Positions 9,026 to 19,870 of a stretch of 64,000 nt of DNA are shown here, piece by piece. The notes beneath the pieces are model-generated. The model was given only the letters and a program-made list of their open reading frames with translations. It made no database searches and was not told where the DNA came from. The translations under genes were made by a program, and so were the position numbers. Each line of letters begins with the position of its first letter. Within the stretch, counting starts at the first letter, position 1. The stretch comes from Micromussa lordhowensis (Eukaryota; Cnidaria; Anthozoa; Scleractinia; Lobophylliidae): contig OZ026606.1 of assembly GCA_964020085.1 (NCBI GenBank), forward strand, positions 5,670,083-5,734,082, given 5' to 3'.

Positions 9026-9349
9026 TTCGCGCTGGTTTGGTTTCAGGGCTGTTGTTCTTCGAGTGAAATTGCTTGTTTGGCCGATTGCCAACGTGTTTGG
9101 ACCATTGGATCGTTCGCTTCTCTGGGAGAAGAACGCTACTCCATGTGAGTTATTTTTTTTATCACTTCTTGTATTGAAAGTTAGTACATTGATTGGTGGC
9201 TTGATTGGATTAAATCAGACTTGGATACCTTATTTGTCTCAAGGAAAACAAAACATTGTCCTATGATAAAGCGATTGTTTATTATTCTGGTAATTATTCT
9301 CCGCGTTTGGAATTTGAGTGGTTGCGTGGATAATATAGTGTTGGGCAGA

Positions 9350-12300
9350 ATGTCTGTTCGATCACTTCCTGTTGTTGGGAAATTTGATCGTGAGAATGTC
9401 CGAAAGTCTACGTCGGAAGCTGGCATTAAAAGCCCTGAGGAAATAAGACGAAGTGTTCGTGTAAGACAACCGAGTAAAATGTTTGGAAGTGAGAGCTACA
9501 GAGCCGAAAGAGCAAGAGCATTGTTTTACTCGCGCAAAGGTTACGTTGGTACCCTTTCAAAGTTACAAGAAACTATTCAAGAACTGATGAGCGCTGGGGG
9601 GACTTCGGAAGAATTGAAGTCGAAACAAAAGGCATACGACGAAGTTTGGCGGAAATTCGTGGGTACTCATGAAGAGTATGTTGAGTGTCTGGAATTACTC
9701 GAATATGAGGAGGAGCTAAACCAAGCCCATATAAGTTACCAACAACAGATTGAGCGGAAATTGACCTTTGATTCTAAAATTAAGTCATGGAAATTGGAGG
9801 CCTTGGAGAGAGAACCGTATTCCCGAAAGTCTAACTGGAGTCGCAGTCACACAAGTAGATCCTCTGGTTCAAGTTCTCTCTCATTGGCCTTAGCCAAGAA
9901 AAAGGAACAACTTGCTCTCGCTCAGCTTAAAACCAAACAAGTATTACGTGAGCAAGAGCTGAAGCGGAAAATGTCGGAACTGCAGTATGCGAAGGAGTTT
10001 ATGGAAGCTCAAATGGAGGAAGAAAGGGCGGCAATAAGCTTCAATGTCTATGAAGAAGTTGAAGGGCAAGGTGCAAGCAGTAATGTGGAGGATTACGATG
10101 AACGATTGGCAGAGTTAAAAACTGATGGGACTAACATGGGCGGCAACCAGGAGATGGCTGAAGTCAAAGCAAACATGTTAACTGTCGAAGAATCGCCTGT
10201 TGAGGAACGTCCATCTGTGAGGCCAACTCCAGTCATTCAAGAGTCACCCAGGATATTGTCTGTGGTTAAAGGTGAGAATTTAGCCGAGCCTCATAACCAA
10301 GCATCCCCTCAGACACCATTAACAAGCCCACCTGAGCATTGCACTCAAGCCATGGCTAGCTCGGCAGCAGCGGCACGCCCGCTTGAACAATCTATGGCGC
10401 CAAGCCAAAGTGTTGGAGAAGACGTTGCAAGAGTTCTACATCAAGTTGTTTCCATGCCAAAGGTTGAATACATGCGATTCGATGGAGATCCTCTGAAGTA
10501 TGTTTCATTTATCCATAATTTTGAGACGTGCCTGGAAAAGGACAATCCAGACAATTCAAGACGTTTACAGCTCCTAATTCAGCACTGTTTTGGTAGAGCA
10601 GAGGATGCTATTGAAAGTTGCGTGAACCTACCAGTGGATGAAGGCTACTATGTTGCCAAGAATGCCTTGCACGAGAACTTTGGCCTTCCACATATCATAG
10701 CCAAGGCGCACATCAGAAAATTGGAAAATTTACGCCCTTTGAAACAAGCAGACGGATCGAGCTTGCTGGAGTTCGCACGCCATTTGGAGGTGGCCAATAG
10801 AACACTTTCAGGCATGGGGTCTGAATATATCAGCGATTTGAATCACACAAATACATTAAGGGAACTTAACAAGAAGCTGCCCTTCTTTATGAGGATTAAA
10901 TGGACAGAGTGTGCTGGAAGAATTATCTCAGCTGGATCAAAACCACAGTTTGCAGATTTTCTAAAATTCCTAAAGGACAGAGCTAAGCTTGTCAACAACG
11001 AATTTGGAGAAGACCTGACCACCAGTTCAAAGGAAAGAGTGAATGTGAAACAAAAGGATCTTTGGGGCCGGCCCCCCTCAAGGGTCGCGTCACTAGCCAC
11101 CGGTGTTCGAGGCCAGCAAGGGAACTTGCGCAGAATGAATCCGGCAAGACCCGTCTGTGTCATTTGTCGTGGTCATCACGGAGTATGGAGGTGCGATAAA
11201 TTCAAGAATCAGTCACATCAGGACAAGTGGAAGGTAGTACAGGAACAAAACCTTTGTCTCAAGTGCCTTCAGGTCGGTCACTTTGCAAGAGCTTGCCCGA
11301 AGACTCGCTTCAGGTGCCAGGTGGAAGGATGTAACAAGGATCACAACACCCTGATGCATCCCCCTTCAGCAGGTCTCAACGATGTGGGTGTTAGTCAGAG
11401 TCATGCAAATCAAGAAGCTACGGAAGCTAACGTCATCCATGACATGGGTGGAATGGCAAGTGATGAAGCCACAGTAACAGCTGTAACTGGGGCCGGCGAG
11501 AGAGTTTGCCTTAGTGTTGTCCCGGTCAAGGTCCTGGTTAAGGATAGCAGTTTGATGCCAGTCCCGACATATGCCTTGTTGGACAGTGGGTCCGAAGTGA
11601 CTCTTTGCCATGAGAAATTGCGAGAGAGGTTAGGTGCAAGTGGGACAAGGTTGCAATTCACTTTATCAGGGATGACAGGTTCAAGCAGAGTAGAGAGTCA
11701 ACAACTAGATCTTGTGGTGATGTCAATGGATGAATCAGTGTCAGTAGAATTGCCAAATGTCAGGACAGTCAAGTATATGCCAATATCAGAGAGCTGCATA
11801 GCCAAGAAAGAAGATCTTGAAAACTGGCCACACTTGAGTGACATTGAGTTGCAACAATTGGATATTGGTGGTGTCATGTTAGTCATTGGCCTTAAAGAGA
11901 AACCGAATTTGTTCTTGCCATTGGAGTGCCGGGCTGGTGAGGAAGGAGAACCAGTGGCAGTCAGATACAGCTTAGGGTGGACGGTGATAGGTCGTGTTGG
12001 TGGAGAAAGCTACAGTGGCGAATGCTCAGCCAACTTCTTACGTTTAGTGGACAGCTCCAATGTGTGCACTAACATGTTACATTTGGAAGACAGTGTTTCC
12101 TATGACAATCTCACGACAGGTGTTGCGTTTCCAGAAAATGATGAAAATGCTGGGGAGAGAATTGTCACAGACGGAAGTTGTATGGAACCAGAGAGCGATA
12201 CCAAGAGATTGGAGCAGCCTTTACTTCAAGATGAAATCGCACTTCATGCTCAGAATGAAGAATTGAACCAACAGCTGGAGAGACTATGGAAAACGGATTT

Positions 12301-13228
12301 TGAAAATTCCGAAGTTGAGACCAGAGTTTCTGCATCAGTAGAACACAAGAGGGCTTCGGAAGTTATGGAGAGGACGTTAAAGATGGTAGATGGACACTAC
12401 CAGGTTGCCCTGCCTTGGAGATATGATCCACCATATTTACCTAACAACAGAGTGGTTGCGGAGCGAAGAGGCCTGCTTCTGAAGAAACGACTTCTGAGAG
12501 ATGAGGCCATGCATGAGAAATATAAGGCGACAATGGCTGATTACATCGAAAAGGGTCATGCTGAAAGGATTCCGGAGGAGGAATTAGAGCTAAATGACAG
12601 ACCAGTATGGTACCTCCCGCACCATCCTGTAACACATCCTCTGAAGCCCGATAAAGTGAGAGTAGTTTATGATTGCGCTGCCAAGTATGGAGGGACATCC
12701 TTGAATCAGCAATTGTTGCCAGGACCAGACCAGACAAATCAGTTGATTGGTATTCTAAGTCGATTTAGGCAAGAAACTGTTGGCGTGGTAGCAGATATCG
12801 AAGGCATGTTTCATCAAGTGTTGGTGGAACCCAAAGACAGTGATGTGCTCAGATTTTTGTGGTGGCCTAACGGAGATTTATCTAGAGAAATGGAAGAGTA
12901 TCGAATGGTTAAACATTTGTTCGGGGCCACATCTTCACCCAGTATTGCCAACTTCTGCTTGCAGAAGACCGCAGAGTTGCACGGAAGGGAATTTGAAGCA
13001 GACACGGTAGAGACTGTGAAACGCAACATGTACGTGGATGACTTGATGAAGTCAAAGAGTACCAAGGAAGAAGCCATCGTGTTAGTGAGTCAACTCCGGG
13101 AACTACTTGCAAGAGGTGGGTTTCGTTTAACGAAATGGTACAGCAATGAAAGAGAAGTTCTGGCCACGATCCCAGAATCTGAAAGGGCAAAATCAGTTGT
13201 GAATTTAGACTTGCCGACTACCGACTGA
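9350..13228 (+). CDS. gag-pol: BEL/Pao Gag-protease-RT polyprotein (first part)
   Basis: The frame is open from 9221, but the ATG at 9350 begins a more typical Gag. The N-terminal ~450 residues are charged with coiled-coil segments. Cys/His clusters begin around residue 600 (CVICRGHHGVWRC, CLKCLQVGHFARAC), as in BEL/Pao Gags. The aspartic protease motif is YALLDSGSEVTLC near residue 745. RT motifs are KVRVVYDCAAKYGGTS, VADIEGMFHQV and the catalytic YVDDL near residue 1228. The frame stops at 13226-13228 just after RT, and homology continues in another frame. This looks like a small indel rather than a natural stop. Confidence 0.88.
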   Translation: MSVRSLPVVGKFDRENVRKSTSEAGIKSPEEIRRSVRVRQPSKMFGSESYRAERARALFYSRKGYVGTLSKLQETIQELMSAGGTSEELKSKQKAYDEVWRKFVGTHEEYVECLELLEYEEELNQAHISYQQQIERKLTFDSKIKSWKLEALEREPYSRKSNWSRSHTSRSSGSSSLSLALAKKKEQLALAQLKTKQVLREQELKRKMSELQYAKEFMEAQMEEERAAISFNVYEEVEGQGASSNVEDYDERLAELKTDGTNMGGNQEMAEVKANMLTVEESPVEERPSVRPTPVIQESPRILSVVKGENLAEPHNQASPQTPLTSPPEHCTQAMASSAAAARPLEQSMAPSQSVGEDVARVLHQVVSMPKVEYMRFDGDPLKYVSFIHNFETCLEKDNPDNSRRLQLLIQHCFGRAEDAIESCVNLPVDEGYYVAKNALHENFGLPHIIAKAHIRKLENLRPLKQADGSSLLEFARHLEVANRTLSGMGSEYISDLNHTNTLRELNKKLPFFMRIKWTECAGRIISAGSKPQFADFLKFLKDRAKLVNNEFGEDLTTSSKERVNVKQKDLWGRPPSRVASLATGVRGQQGNLRRMNPARPVCVICRGHHGVWRCDKFKNQSHQDKWKVVQEQNLCLKCLQVGHFARACPKTRFRCQVEGCNKDHNTLMHPPSAGLNDVGVSQSHANQEATEANVIHDMGGMASDEATVTAVTGAGERVCLSVVPVKVLVKDSSLMPVPTYALLDSGSEVTLCHEKLRERLGASGTRLQFTLSGMTGSSRVESQQLDLVVMSMDESVSVELPNVRTVKYMPISESCIAKKEDLENWPHLSDIELQQLDIGGVMLVIGLKEKPNLFLPLECRAGEEGEPVAVRYSLGWTVIGRVGGESYSGECSANFLRLVDSSNVCTNMLHLEDSVSYDNLTTGVAFPENDENAGERIVTDGSCMEPESDTKRLEQPLLQDEIALHAQNEELNQQLERLWKTDFENSEVETRVSASVEHKRASEVMERTLKMVDGHYQVALPWRYDPPYLPNNRVVAERRGLLLKKRLLRDEAMHEKYKATMADYIEKGHAERIPEEELELNDRPVWYLPHHPVTHPLKPDKVRVVYDCAAKYGGTSLNQQLLPGPDQTNQLIGILSRFRQETVGVVADIEGMFHQVLVEPKDSDVLRFLWWPNGDLSREMEEYRMVKHLFGATSSPSIANFCLQKTAELHGREFEADTVETVKRNMYVDDLMKSKSTKEEAIVLVSQLRELLARGGFRLTKWYSNEREVLATIPESERAKSVVNLDLPTTD

Positions 13229-13229
13229 A

Positions 13230-14708
13230 ACTGCGCTTGGTCTCAAATGGAACACTGAAGAAGACAAGTTTGTTTGGGAGCCTTTAAAGAAGATTCTGCA
13301 AGTTGCGAATCAGCGACCTATGACGCGCAGAGGAATAGTGTCAGCCGTTTATTCTCTATTCGATCCCCTGGGATTCATTGCGCCATATATCATGAAAGCT
13401 AAACTGTTGTTGCAGACCCTTAGCAGAAAAAGGCTCGGATGGGATGATTTGATTGAAGAAACTGAGAAAACCCAATGGAATCGCTGGCTGGATGACCTTC
13501 CCAAACTGGAAGAAGTTAAAGTGGACCGTTGTTTTAGGCCCGGAGAATTCGGTGAAGTCAAGGAGACACAATTACATCTCTTTTCTGATGCATCTCGCCA
13601 AGGGTATGCGTCAGTTGCATACCTCCGTTTTAAGGATACCAGCAACCAAGTCCACTGCGCGTTTGTGATGGGGAAGGCAAGATTGGCTCCTCTTCGTGAA
13701 ATCTCAATCCCAAGATTGGAACTTACAGCTGCTGTAATTTCTGTGAGACTCTCCAAAATAATCCGAGAAGAACTGGACATAGTAATCCAATGCGTGTGTT
13801 ATTGGACTGACTCAATGTCGGTACTTAAGTGCATCAGGAATGAGTCAAAACGATTCCATACATTTGAATCTAATCGTCTGACGGTGATACACAACGGATC
13901 CTCATTGTCTGAGTGGCATTATGTGAACAGAGATGACAACCCTGCTGATGACGGCTCAAAGGGACTTAAACTGGATGCTATGCTCAAGAATAATCGTTGG
14001 TTGAAGGGACCAAGGTTTCTCTGGGAGACTGAGAGCCACTGGCCAGGAATAATACAAATTCCAGCGTTGAAGGATGGTGATCCTGAAGTTAGGAAGGAAG
14101 CTCAAATCTATGCTGCTACTGTCCGGAATGATGTTTTGGAGTCCTTGGCGCCTCGTTGCTCCTCCTGGTGGAAGTTGAAAATTGCTGTAGCATGGCTGTT
14201 ACGTTACAAGAAATATCTTCAAATGAAAGTTGAGTTGAGAAAGAAGAGTGCGTTAACAACAAGTGACTCCTCAGTGAAGCCCGTTGAGGCGCTAGTGACG
14301 AAATGCAGATATTTGAAGGTGGCTGAACTTCAAGTAGCTGAAAGGGAAATACTAAGGCGAGTGCAGCAAGTGTCCTTTCCAGACGTCGTGGAAATACTCA
14401 CGCCCACAGAAACTCACGAGGGAAACAGATGTGTAAAGAAAGTTTTACGGAAGGCGGGCGCCTCCCTGCGCCAGCTAAACCCGCAGCTTAGTGAAGGCTT
14501 ACTACGAGTTGGTGGTCGATTACGGAATGCTCCAGTTACCTATGAAAGAAAACACCCTATCATCCTCCCTTACAAGCATCGCGTAACAGATCTAATCGTC
14601 AGGCAATATCATGAAGCTTTGGGTCACATGGGACAAGAATGTGTCTTGTCATCCTTAAGAGAGACTTTCTGGATAATTAAAGGAAGGTCAGCAGTGCAAC
14701 GTGTGTAG
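13230..14708 (+). pseudogene. pol: BEL/Pao pol, second part: connection, RNase H, start of integrase
   Basis: Homology resumes in a new frame just after 13228; the first ATG is at 13320. It contains the BEL-typical SLFDPLGFIAPY segment, RNase H acids in LHLFSDAS and CYWTDSMSV, the NPADDGSKG segment, and the first half of the integrase zinc finger (HEALGHMG). The frame ends at 14706-14708 inside that finger. The enzymes cannot be made from this copy without frameshifting. Confidence 0.8.
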
Positions 14709-15765
14709 AAGATGTGTAGACTGTCAACGGAGAAATGCACGCCCAGGAGAGCAGTTTATGGCAGACTTACCTGAAGACAGGCTTACCCCTGAAAAGCCAC
14801 CATTTTCATTTGTTGGCATTGATTATTTTGGACCGCTCGAAGTAAAACAAGGAAGATCTCGTGTGAAGAGGTACGGATGCCTTTTTACTTGTCTAACAAC
14901 CCGTGCGATACATATTGAAATAGCTTATTCCTTGGGAACGGACTCGATGGTAAATGCACTCAGAAGATTTATCAGTATTCGTGGTTGTCCCGAGCGAATA
15001 AGAAGTGACCAAGGCACAAACCTTATAAGGTCGGATAAGAAGTTGAAAGAAGCCATTGAGGGATGGAATCAGCAAAAGGTTAATAGTTTCTGCAATCAGA
15101 AAGGGATTGAGTGGATATTCAATCCTCCATCAGCGAGCCACATGGGTGGCGTATGGGAAAGGATGATTCGGTCGGTGAGGCAAATACTTCGAGCCATGTT
15201 GAAGGAGCAGATAGTGTCAGATGAAGTTCTCTCGACCGTAATGGCTGAAGTGGTAAATATTTTGAATTCTAGACCACTCTCACGCAACAGCGATAGTCCT
15301 CAAGATGAACAGCCGATAACCCCCAACCACTTACTACACCTGAGATCATGTCCGAGTCTACCCCCAGGTGTATTCAGTAAGGATGATAACAGTTGCAAGC
15401 GTGCCTGGCGACAGGCGCAGTATTTGGCCGGCCTGTTTTGGCACAGGTGGATTCGACAGTACTTACCTACACTTCTAAAGAGGAGGAAATGGAACGAGAC
15501 GAGAAGGAACCTTAAAGTCGGTGACCTGGTCCTGTTAGTTGACAAATCCTTTTCAAGAGGCAAATGGCCCCTTGGGCGAGTCCTTGATGTTATCGTGAGC
15601 CGAGATGGTTTGGTGCGCACCGTCAAGATAAAGACAAGTTCTACTGTAGCAACGCGCGCCAAGAGACAGCGGAGAGGAGAACCTTTGATCTCCGCAAACA
15701 GCATACTTACACGCCCAGTGACAAAGCTGTGTTTACTTGAGATGGATGGCGAAGCTGAAATTTGA
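14701..15765 (+). pseudogene. pol: BEL/Pao integrase, third part of pol
   Basis: This frame starts with the second half of the HHCC zinc finger (CRRCVDCQRR). It continues through the catalytic core with Asp in FVGIDYFGPL, Asp in RSDQGTN and Glu in GGVWERMIRSV. The C-terminal region contains WHRWIRQYLPTL and GDLVLLVD. All three acids are present. It has no start codon of its own and depends on the upstream frames. Bases 15766-15917 are the 3' untranslated part. Confidence 0.85.
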
Positions 15766-15917
15766 TTGACATTGTGATGGACTCAAAGAACTGCCTCGAA
15801 CTTCACGCGTAAACATTGACTAGAAAAAGTTACTTAAGTACATTGTTGGTTTGATTGAATAGGTAGATAGAACGTTGTAAATGAGTCCCCTCTGTGGTGT
15901 CCTCATTTAGGGGCCGG

Positions 15918-16110
15918 TGTGACTACCGTAGAACTTCCGGTCACGTGATTCCCTCTAGGGAATTGCACGTGGATTGCGTTTTCAGTTAGTTGTAGTTTTG
16001 CGCGAAACAGTTTTTCAACGTCACGTCAAATCAAGTTAAATGTTGTATCTTTATGATGAAATGGTCAAATATATGGTTTTAGCGAGTTCAGTTCGTTGGT
16101 AGAACTCACA
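15918..16110 (+). repeat. BEL/Pao 3' LTR
   Basis: This 193-bp copy follows the polypurine-like stretch AGGGGCCGG. The four additional bases (AGTT or TTAG, depending on alignment) look like a local duplication. Confidence 0.93.
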
Positions 16111-18653
16111 CAAAAGTTCATTCATCTCCAAATTATCATTTACAACAAAGTTTCACTTTTTATAAAAATTATGGTCATGAAGCAGAATTAACTAAATCAA
16201 ACATTTCAATCACCAACCATACAAATCATATGGATTTATTAGAGATATCTCGACAAGGTGTTCATGATGGTTTTGCTTATTCTAATGTGAAATTGACAAA
16301 CAATATTAATCCAGGTACTTATTCCATTCTTTTTGAAATTTTTTGTCATAATGGTTCCAATATCGTCACTGATGGTCAAAATGATCGTCTTTTATTTTAC
16401 AATGTTGAAGGTGATCCAATAATTAATGATTTCAATCATGATTGGTTTTCAAATTATGCTAAAGCGTATATAATTTTCAACAATTCTAAAAGAGATGTTG
16501 ACATCACTCTTCAATTTCGTTATTATATGGCTCCAGCAACTCAAATTTCAAGTTTCTCTTTTTCAGCAGATGTGTTAAAGGAGTACAAAAGACTGGTTTT
16601 GACTATACTGTTTTTAATGTTCTTGATGTCCAAGATAATCATAAGATTCTCTATTTTGAGAATTTGAATCTCAATGGTAATCTTATTGATGGTTTAGGTG
16701 ATCCTAAATATCTCGATAGTGCCACTAATAAAAAGATATGTCGACACTGAAAATATTCGACAAAATATTGCTATTGCTGATAAAGGTGATAAATCATATG
16801 TGGATGTAGAAATAGCAAAAGTTCATATAGATTCCACACCATTACTTCCAAGAGACGGTAGTAGAAGCATGACCAGTGATTTAAACATGGATGAAAATCA
16901 TATTCTCTCTGTGAAAAATTTAAATGATTATAAGGTTGATGATGCTTATGAGGTTAGAGTTAGAGATTTGGGAAGCGTTGTCAACAAAGAATATCTGAAT
17001 GAAAAATTTCTTAAAGTAGACAAAGATGGTAATTATTTTGATCTGAAACAAAATACTATCAAAAACTGTGAACCTTACTATGATGGACTTTTTGAAGCCG
17101 ATGATCTCGTTTCAAAAGCTTGTGTAGATGATGTAATTAGTAAATTACCCAAATCAGATACTGATGTCTTAAAATTAGATGGAAGCAAAGCTATGACCGG
17201 TGCTCTTGACATGGGTGGATACGGTATAAAAAATATAAAGCCTTTTGTGGAAAATGACTCAAGTCAAGCAGCTTTTGATGCACAGAAGAATGATGTTATC
17301 AATTTTGGTTATTTTCACACTGAGAGAGGAGAACTAAAACGTTTAATAAATGAAGTTGGTTATGTTGCTTTAAACAGAAATGATCCAGATCCAATGGAAG
17401 ATGATATTGATATGGCTAATCATAGTATCATCAATCTTAAAGATCCAAAAGCATCAGATGTCAGTCATGCAGCTTCTGTTAATTTCGTAAATCAAAGTGT
17501 TAATTATGCAAATACACTCATTGATAGTATAATTGACAAAAAGATACAAGAATCTGAAACACGTAATATTGAGTTAATTGACACAGAAAATGTATTCAAA
17601 AAAGTCATGGATGATGATTTATTCAAAGAAGATGATGATGATATTCATAAAGTAGGAGTCCAGAATAAAAATTTTCATTCAGTAAACAAAAAGACTTATG
17701 AATTCAAGATTGACTATGATTCAATTATTGGTTATTACAGTACCCGACTATCGATTGATTTAATGTATTTACCTATTGGATCTTATACTATGGTTTATGA
17801 AATGTATGTAGATGATGGCATCACCATTGATGAAATAGATGCATTGAGTGGAACTCTCTCAGTAGAAAAGATAGATTCCAAAATAAATGGAACAAACACA
17901 CAAAGCATTATCCATTTTACCAAACATACTATCCATCATGATTTTGATGATTTAGATATTGACATCGTAGACATCGTAAAACTGATCCTCAGACCACTAT
18001 TTATGTTGTTGTTTATGGTGTTGAAGGCTATGTTAATAATGTCTCAGTTAATCTTTGGGATAGGTTTTACTATTATGATAATAATTATCTTAACTATGAA
18101 GTGCTGATTGATATGAAAGGTAAAAAGATAACAGGACTTGGTATTGGTGTAAGAGATTATGATGCAGTCAACAAATTACAAGTGAATGCATACATACTAA
18201 ATGTTGTGACACATAGACGTTATTTCTATTTCACAACTGATTTGAATCATAAAACTGATACTGTCAAATTTCCAACTAATATTAATAAGTATCCATTTTC
18301 AACTGTTTCAAACAATGATGAATCACACAAATTAACACTATCACTTGATGGTTATTACAAAATAGCATATACCAATTTTTATAAATCATCTTTATCAGAT
18401 TGTTCATTCAAAATATTAAATTCAGAATGATCAAATAATGAACTTTTCAGTGTTGGTCTCAAAAAACAAACAAATGAGGAACATTTTACAATCAATGCAA
18501 TCATCAAAATTGAAAAAAAAAAATCCATCAGTTCCTCAGAAGATATCTTTTAAAATTTTTGGAGTCAATCCAAAATTATCAGGATCTGGATTCAGCGCAT
18601 TTTTCATAAGATATTTATATCCCCTAAATTAGATCAAAATATAATATATATAT

Positions 18654-18686
18654 ATGATAAGTGAAACAATCAAATACGTCAACTGC
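18654..18686 (+). pseudogene. Polinton protein X, 5' fragment (copy A)
   Basis: The first 11 codons of protein X (MISETIKYVNC) are present, identical to copy B at 33300-33584. Polinton B is inserted here after the 6-base target AACTGC. The gene continues after the insertion at 58845. The start codon is preceded by a run of TATATATATAT. Confidence 0.85.
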
Positions 18687-19041
18687 AGTAGTTATAGAGT
18701 TGAGGTATCTGAGACATTTTTCAATATTGGTTTTCTGTCCTGATCTGATTTTTTCTAATATTTTGCGCTCAGATTTTTCCAATACTAAAACCAAAATTTG
18801 AATCTTATACTTGACAATCAAATATAGGATCCTAAATTGAAACCAAATCTATAACAAAATCTTTAACCAAATTTATAACCAAAACTAATACTAAAGAAAT
18901 AAAAATAAAATATTGAATCCTAAATTGAAACCAAAACTATAACCAAAACATATACTAAAGACATAAACCACTCTTAAAAATCAAATATGGAATCGGACTT
19001 AGAACCAAAACCTAAACCCGGGATATTGGTCTGGAACTAAA
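18687..19041 (+). repeat. Polinton B left terminal inverted repeat
   Basis: This ~355-bp repeat matches the complement of 58475-58844 with small indels and ends internally at GGTCTGGAACTAAA. It contains imperfect internal repeats of the type CCTAAATTGAAACCAAA. Confidence 0.9.
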
Positions 19042-19101
19042 ACCTTCTATCAGTATTGGGACCAATACTGAGCCTATAAAGTATGATGAAAATTGAGTGA
19101 A

Positions 19102-19235
19102 TTTTTTTCATACGCGTATGAAAAAAAGTAGCGACAGTTGTGATAAATTATGTATAAAACCCACAGCTGCCATGCAAATATCAACCAATCAATATATCAC
19201 AACTGTTGCTACTTTTTTCCATACGCGTATGAAAC
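19102..19235. repeat. Palindromic element with CATACGCGTATG ends
   Basis: Arms of about 40 bases (TTTCATACGCGTATGAAA...AGTTGTGATA) face each other around a ~50-base loop. Each arm includes the perfect 12-base palindrome CATACGCGTATG. It lies between the left terminal repeat and the VLTF3-like gene, and may be a small MITE or a replication or promoter structure of the Polinton. Confidence 0.65.
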
Positions 19236-19649
19236 TATCCTGACGCGCCCGACAAATTTTGATTAGTAGATATTTGCATAACACCTGCATTGTAGACTGT
19301 AGTGTGACATAAAAATAAAATCTTGTGAATTATAATGACCGGCACAGCTGTGCCGTGACATCGTATGTAGTGACTTTTAAAAGATTATCCATCTTATAAT
19401 ATAGGATGAATTGTAATTTTCAAATTCATGATGCATTGAAGAATATGGAGGAATCGACATGTCCTTTTTGTGATCGACTATTAGTAGAATTTCATAAAGT
19501 GGTTGAGCTATGTTGTGGTGAACAGGATATTGAAACCGTGAATGGTATGAATATATGTGTGAATTGTGGTTTAGTTCACAGTTGTGATTATGTTATGGAA
19601 TATTTTAACTTCTATGATACAGTACTGTGCAAAAGTAATGCAAACGAAA

Positions 19650-19870
19650 TTCATCGAATATCACGCTTTGTTCTTGCGATATTCCACCGATATCTCCCCG
19701 ATATATCGCATGGATGACCATCGCGTCAAAACGATAATTCCCTGATATCTCGAAGATATATCGTAGAGATTTCGTTCTAACGAAAGTTCAGTACAACGAT
19801 ATTTCGCTTACTTTCAAACGAGATCTCGTTCTAGCGATAAATCGCCGCAACGATATTTCTCAGAGTCAAG
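19650..19870. repeat. Left subterminal array (CGATAT motifs) of TA-flanked element
   Basis: Multiple copies of CGATATATCG, CGATATTTCGC and related words occur here, with spacings of about 12-32 bp, less regular than at the right end. The 1.07 kb from 19871 to 20942 that follows holds no gene I can support. An open frame at 20266-20655 has no recognisable features. Confidence 0.65.

Larger units (their letters stand above)
8623..16110 (+). mobile_element. BEL/Pao LTR retrotransposon
   Basis: The element is 7.5 kb with LTRs starting TGTGACTACC and ending GAACTCACA and a 5-bp target duplication CAAAA (8618-8622 and 16111-16115). The LTRs differ only by one 4-base insertion, so the insertion is recent. 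Its gene order is gag, protease, RT, RNase H, integrase. The pol frame is broken at about 13225 and 14700. It splits the fibre gene of Polinton A in frame. Confidence 0.95.
8374..18430 (+). pseudogene. Polinton fibre-like protein, copy A, split by a BEL/Pao element
   Basis: The gene runs 8374-8622, is interrupted by the retrotransposon at 8623-16110, and continues 16111-18430. It encodes a long fibre-like protein with repeats of the type GALDMGG..IKNI...D...A....YVD, like trimeric phage tail-fibre repeats, and a C-terminal beta-rich domain (YFYFTTDLNH, SLDGYYKIAYT). Further frame breaks lie near 16580, 16740 and 18090. A TGA at 18428-18430 is followed by about 40 more sense codons in the same frame, ending near 18557; copy B has the same TGA. 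It is probably a receptor-binding or surface fibre of the Polinton virion, by analogy. Confidence 0.75.
6566..18686 (+). mobile_element. Polinton A, left part (interrupted by BEL/Pao and by Polinton B)
   Basis: The segment carries, outward from a divergent promoter at ~7660-7703, protein U on the minus strand and packaging ATPase, fibre and the start of gene X on the plus strand. The same genes occur in the same order, in opposite orientation, at 33300-38389 in Polinton B, with high similarity. Capsid, integrase and polymerase genes would lie to the left but are cut off by the TA-flanked element ending at 6565. No Polinton A terminal repeat is visible in the window. Confidence 0.85.

Noticed and set aside
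13226..13330. Programmed frameshift in BEL/Pao pol
   Set aside because: BEL/Pao elements normally use one frame, and I see no slippery site with a downstream structure, so an indel is simpler.
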